Shown here piece after piece: positions 59,501 to 64,000 of a stretch of 64,000 bases of DNA. Below the pieces are notes generated by a model. The model was not told where the DNA came from. It saw only the letters and a list, made by a program, of their open reading frames with translations, and searched no databases. How positions within the stretch are numbered: position 1 is the first letter of the stretch; every line of letters begins with the position of its first letter. This stretch comes from Calycina herbarum (taxonomy: Eukaryota; Ascomycota; Leotiomycetes; Helotiales; Pezizellaceae), in the NCBI GenBank assembly GCA_001414485.1, contig LLEY01000024.1, positions 434,001 through 498,000 of the forward strand. Direction: 5' to 3'. The position numbers were made by a program, and so were the translations under genes.

Positions 59501-60700
59501 ACTTAAAGCACGTCACTTGGGCGCCGAGTAACTGGAAGATACGAAGGAATAGAGACAAGTCCGCACTGTGATGAAGAGAAAGAGTAATGATTTGATTTCC
59601 AGGTGGCCGACTCGAGACTTCGTGGGGTTGAGGAGGGCGACGGCTGCGCCCGCAAAAGTGCCGTAGAAGTGTACGAGAGATACTTCTGACTGGGCATTCA
59701 ACTTCATTCAGCCTGCGTTCGAATCCGCGTTTACGTTTACGCCGCAGGTGCATGTGCAGCCGATGCGCTGCGAGTTGCAAAGGGCACTCCTGAACAAGGG
59801 CTTGATAACTTTTGATGCATGAGAAATCAGTGGCGGGGGAGGTCGGTTGTCGGCTTTTTGATCCCGTATAGATAGACTAGGGGATAATCTATAGCACGGG
59901 GGTTGGAATCGTTTTTAGATTATACGCCAGATGGCTTTGGAGAAACACCGCTTTTTCCCATTTCGTCGAATTTATATACATCCGTACGGACTCCGTCACT
60001 GGGCGACTTTCGGGGTCGTGGAAGCTGAATCGGAAGGCCGTATGGTGGAATTGTCTTCGGCTAGGCCCTGAATTTAAGCGGTCATGGGGAGCCTTGTGTG
60101 ATGCAGCTAGCAACGCAGCGAACTCGTATGTCAATGCAAGGCAAGTGCAAACTTAGTCTGGTGTCTAGTTCCTCGAACTGCTGCAACTGCAGGCTAGACA
60201 GGTGCGGCGAGTCGCCTGGAGATGTTTGTTTTTTGGCTCTTGGAGAACCCGCCTTGACATTTCCCAGAACTCTTGAGAAGAAGCTTGATCTTCTCTTGCG
60301 AAGAATTGTCCATCTCGAGTATGCATTCGAAAACCTGGATACTCCTGATCAGTGATCAAGCGTGTTAGGATTGGCTGGCATGCCACCGTCCAGAACGATG
60401 GAGTAATATTTCCAAGGGAGGTCGACGATGCGATGTGAATTGCCCTCCTGCTCGCCTACTAGGTTATGCCTCACAGTGGCATACTCGATCCTAGCATCCT
60501 CCCATGTTGGATTTTCAGAGCTGCCTTATCCTTTGTGTGCCACTACTTGTCACTGCCACCCCGTAACCAGGAGCATAACCAGGAGCATAACTAGGAAACT
60601 GGCCAGCTTTTCTCCTTGCAGTAATTGTCTTTCCATATTTATTGTACGGCGTAGGGATTTAGTATTGTGGTATAGTTGGAGCAATTGCCTGCCAGCCTGC

Positions 60701-61898
60701 AAGCAACAACCTTGGCTTGAACATCATCGACAAGCACACTCTCACTCACTTCTTCCTCTTCTCATCATCTCTTCCGTACACTTGCAATCACCCGCTTGCT
60801 TCATCACCGATAATACCGGACAATACTCCCAACTTTCTGATCCTTCGGCGCAACCGTTTTGTTCTCTCTTCTGTCTGTCTTACTTCCAGCTCTTGCCTCC
60901 CGCTGTTGGAATTAGCTGAGCATTACCAAGCTAAAATCGGTCGCTCATCTCCAAACAACAGCTTCCACCCCCACTCCGCAGACGTAACTTACACTCTTAC
61001 ACCTCGCGGTTGATGATTCCGACTAGCTAGTCACCAGTAGTCAAGCCCAACTCGACCACGCATCTCCCCTATTGCCGCTACTGTTTTTGATAGCCCATCA
61101 ATTTCAACGCCTTCAACCCCACTGAACGACATTCTTCCGCCCAGGGTACAAGCTGGCAGCCTCCCCTCTCCTTCTCCGCTGAGCACCCAACTCTCCCCAG
61201 CCCAACCTGCGACCCCTTGACCACGCTATACGTAGACTTTCGGTGGTGTTCCCTATATGTCCTGACCGGTGGCCGTCGACTAAACAACCAGGCGTGTCCT
61301 TGAAACGACCGGCAAGCCCACGAGAGCAGAGATTCCACTCCACTTTCTTCCAAGAAAACACCAGGAAGGCTTCCCAAGCGGCTTGGAAACGAACATTCGA
61401 TCAGCGGCCCAAGGGCTCCGTAGTGGAGACTCCGAATTCAGACACTCGAATTGGCAGACGCTTTGAACCCACGCCAGTGTCTCTCCTTACTCTGGGTGAT
61501 CTCCTATCGACATAAAATATTCTCACCACCTCCCCTCGCCCTCGCCCTCCCTTTACATGTCGAGGAACGGTCTGCTTGGGACTAGTCTTTCTTACCGGGG
61601 TCCCTTCACGCCAACTACCAGTAGCTCGACGACGCAGAAATCCAAAGAAGAGGCCCAGGTACAGGCATTGTATGAGCTCGGCCTCCTTACCCACACGGAC
61701 AAGGGCAGCAGCAGGAGGCGAGAGAAGAACAAGGGCAAGGAATTGCCTGGTGGATCCCGCGTTGCAGGATCACATCCCCAAAAGGGTACGCATCCCTCGT
61801 TTGAGTAACTTCGTACTTTTTTAGCACTTGAGCGACACAGTCCTGCCCTGCACCGCAATCTGCAAGCAAGACTTCGTGTCATCTAAATTCTCCTGCCC
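60701..61898 (+). promoter_or_regulatory. long CT-rich leader of the RING-PH-VWA gene, with uORFs
   Basis: Pyrimidine-rich sequence typical of fungal promoters and leaders. It contains ATG-initiated upstream frames, notably 61557-61808 (83 codons) and 61576-61824 (82 codons, another frame). An in-frame TAA 12 nt before 61899 closes the main frame, so the coding start cannot lie further upstream without splicing. The transcript start is not determinable. Confidence 0.5.
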
Positions 61899-64000
61899 AT
61901 GGATTCATTCTCGGACTATTCCAGTCAACGTCGACTAATCCATTCTTCTGCAGGCTCATACTCCAATTCGAATCGCCTCGACCGTTCGGCATCGAGAAGA
62001 GCAGCGCCGCCATCCGTGAGAGAGAATAAGGAGAACAGCAAAGGGTCGAGAGAACTGCGCAACCGCGCAGGCGGAGGAATGGCAGGTATGCTGGACGCCG
62101 ACAGAAGCCGCACGAGGCGGGAGCGAACATTCGTCGGCAGCGAGTGTGCAGTCTGCGAAGAGCCGCTGGAACACACTCTTCGCGGCGAGCGTATCCTCCA
62201 ATTCTCGTGTGGGCACGTCTCCCACGAGGCCTGTTTCTACGAGTACATCAAGGAGTTCGAATCACAGTATTGCCCGACCTGCAATGCACCGTTGGGCTTG
62301 GATACCAGTCGGGGAGGCAATGTTTTAGACATTGGTAAGACTTTCGGCACTGGTGCGTTAAAACTCAATTTTACTGATCATCCTCCTATTTCAGAGAAGC
62401 TAAGTAGTATTGTGCGATCAGTTGCGTCGAATGATGTCTCGAGATCCAATCAAGCTACACCTACCCCTTGGGACAGCCAGACTGTCCGCCCACCGAGCAG
62501 AGAATCGAACCAGCGACAGCAGAGAGAGAGGGAGCAGGAGAGAGCAAATAGCCAGGACAGACGAGGCCCCCCAAGTAACAATGGAAGCAGCAGAGATAGT
62601 CGGGACAGCAGAGAGCGCGCGGATAGATATGCAAACCCATCCCAGACAGGGAGTGGACATCGTCGAAACGACTCCGAGGCGACAGGCACCAATTCATCGG
62701 TGGGCTACTCAGAAACGGCCGGGAGTGTGCCTACACGCCGTCACGACTACGATGTTCAGTCAATGGAGGCCAGTATTACGAGCCCACGGGCAAGCGTCGC
62801 CAGAAACCCGATTCCACCGCCATCAGTCAGTGTGCGATCAGAGTTCCCTACGCTGAATCGATCACGGCAGCAGCAAACTTTGACCTGCCTAGTAACAATT
62901 GAGGTCCCAGACAACAAATGGAGGCCTGATCCCGATGACCTACGAATCACACCCCCCGTTCCAGTGACTCGCCCAGAAGATACCTACGCTCGACCACCGT
63001 CGCCTGCCCAGAGCGCCCCTCGTTTCTATCCATATGAATCGCCAGAAGTTTTGGACGAAATCACCGAAGGCCTTAGAATCAGAGTTGAGAATTGGCATGG
63101 CCTTGATTTCAACAGGTATTTGTCCTGCCGGTCAAGCTATGAAATTGAGCACTAACAAAAAACAGATTCGGCAAACTTCGCCTGTACGGAACAATTCGAG
63201 TAGGAAAAGATAAGCAATCATGGCAGGAATTGGAGTGCTTCCTCTTCGCCGAAATGCTTATCTGCGTCAAAGAGAAGAAAGTAACCATCCCCCAAGGTTG
63301 GGAGGACACCGCCCACATTCGCAAACACACTCGATGCACCCTCAAGGGATCTATCTTGATTAAAAAGCATCTCAACGAGGTCCTAGAATCAGGTAGTGGT
63401 AAAGCCAACCTTGGGCAAACCGAAAAGATAACCACGTCTAACCTGCGCCCTGTAGAAGATAACATTTTGACGCTCAGTCTCTCTGTAGCTGAGCTACCAT
63501 CTTTCCATCTCAAATTCGAAAACCGAAACCAGCTCAAACTATGGCAACAAGCCCTACTCGATTTAAATGCCATCGAAGGCTCTCCCATCCGCAGTCCTGA
63601 TTACGACCTCTCTGAAACCGACGAAGAAGATTGGCAAAAAGTCAATGATCAAAAGCGAGTCTCCTCCGTCAATTCCTCTTCATATGATAAGAGATCAGCA
63701 ACCACTGCACCAACAGAATATACTAGCGGAAAAGGAGTGCGGTTACCAGCTGCTGTTCATGTACCATTCGATATTGTGGTTGTCGTTCCAATATCTTCGT
63801 CTATGCAAGGGGTAAAAATAAGCTTGGTGCGTGATGCGCTCAAGTTTATGGTTGCACAATTGGGAGAGCGCGATCGCATGGGTCTCGTTACTTTCGGCTC
63901 AAGCAATGGAGCAGCCCCTTTGGTGGGGATGACCAGCAAGTCTTGGGGTGGGTGGACTGGTGTCCTTGCTTCCATTAGACCAGTTGGGCAGAAGAGTCAT
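61899..64000 (+). CDS. RING-PH-VWA protein, Ste5/Far1-like scaffold candidate (3'-incomplete)
   Basis: Model join(61899..62334,62395..63115,63166..>64000), 663 codons to the window end. Intron 1 (60 nt) is a multiple of three without a stop; removing it gives VLDIEKLSSIVRSV. RING finger at residues 83-128: CxxC, CGHVSHEAC, CPTC. A long polar Arg/Ser/Gln-rich region follows (about 165-330). A PH-like domain at about 386-505 has RLYGTIRVGKD, SWQELECFLFAEMLICV and FENRNQLKLWQQALLDL. A VWA-like domain from about 588 has FDIVVVVPISSSMQ, RDRMGLVTFGSS; its MIDAS Asp is replaced by Pro, so metal binding is doubtful. RING-PH-VWA order matches the MAPK scaffold Ste5 and relatives (family knowledge); a role in pheromone/fusion MAPK signalling is inference. 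Confidence 0.85.

Larger units (their letters stand above)
53177..60700. other. 7.5-kb gene-poor region
   Basis: No coding region I can support. 53.2-55.0 kb is AT-rich with small repeats. 55.0-60.7 kb has ordinary composition with many short overlapping ORFs on both strands, none with a domain. The longest are 55100-55519 plus (139 codons, Lys/Pro-rich), 57297-57779 minus (160 codons) and 59015-59437 minus (140 codons). It may hold regulatory DNA or non-coding transcripts for the downstream RING gene, or a gene decayed beyond recognition. Confidence 0.5.

Overview
The window comes from a filamentous ascomycete, most likely a leotiomycete of the Helotiales (inference). Genes carry 48-90 nt introns with GT-AG borders and CTAAC/CTGAC-like branch points. 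The families present (2EXR, DUF3716-like Cys domain, Ctr copper transporter, Dus2, mL53, fungal P450s, MFS, rhodopsin-like membrane protein) are fungal. A 22.5 kb block shows repeat-induced point mutation (RIP).

Layout. 0.3-1.4 kb: a 2EXR gene. 3.2-9.1 kb: three same-strand paralogues sharing a six-cysteine domain, with acidic or Gly-rich tails, spaced by repeat-bearing DNA. 10.3-15.9 kb: housekeeping genes: a Ctr-type copper transporter, dihydrouridine synthase Dus2 (minus), inorganic pyrophosphatase (plus, divergent from Dus2, with a possible mitochondrial presequence) and mitoribosomal protein mL53 (minus). 18.0 kb: an intron-bearing tRNA-Glu(CUC).

19.0-26.4 kb: decayed accessory genes: a 5'-truncated P450, a 5'-truncated rhodopsin-like gene abutting it head to head, a second P450 with three Gln-to-stop codons, and a 14-TM MFS transporter with one frameshift. 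About 26.7-49.2 kb is AT-rich, almost ORF-free and visibly poor in CpA/TpG. It resolves into nested transposons: LTR element A (183-bp LTRs), LTR element B (463-bp LTRs, TSD TAACC) inserted in an older opposite-strand relative B', LTR element C (232-bp LTRs, TSD AGCAG) inserted in B's right LTR, and an internally deleted Fot1/pogo-like element D in B'. 49.5-53.2 kb: two flavoenzymes, a BBE-like FAD oxidase with one Gln-to-stop change and an intact secreted amine-oxidase-like protein. With the P450s and the MFS they look like the remains of one specialised-metabolism cluster split by the transposon block (inference).

53.2-60.7 kb has normal base composition but no gene I can support. From 61.9 kb to the window end runs a RING-PH-VWA protein with the domain order of the yeast MAPK scaffold Ste5, incomplete at the edge.

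All exon models were built by hand from reading frame, splice signals and remembered family consensus; no search was run.
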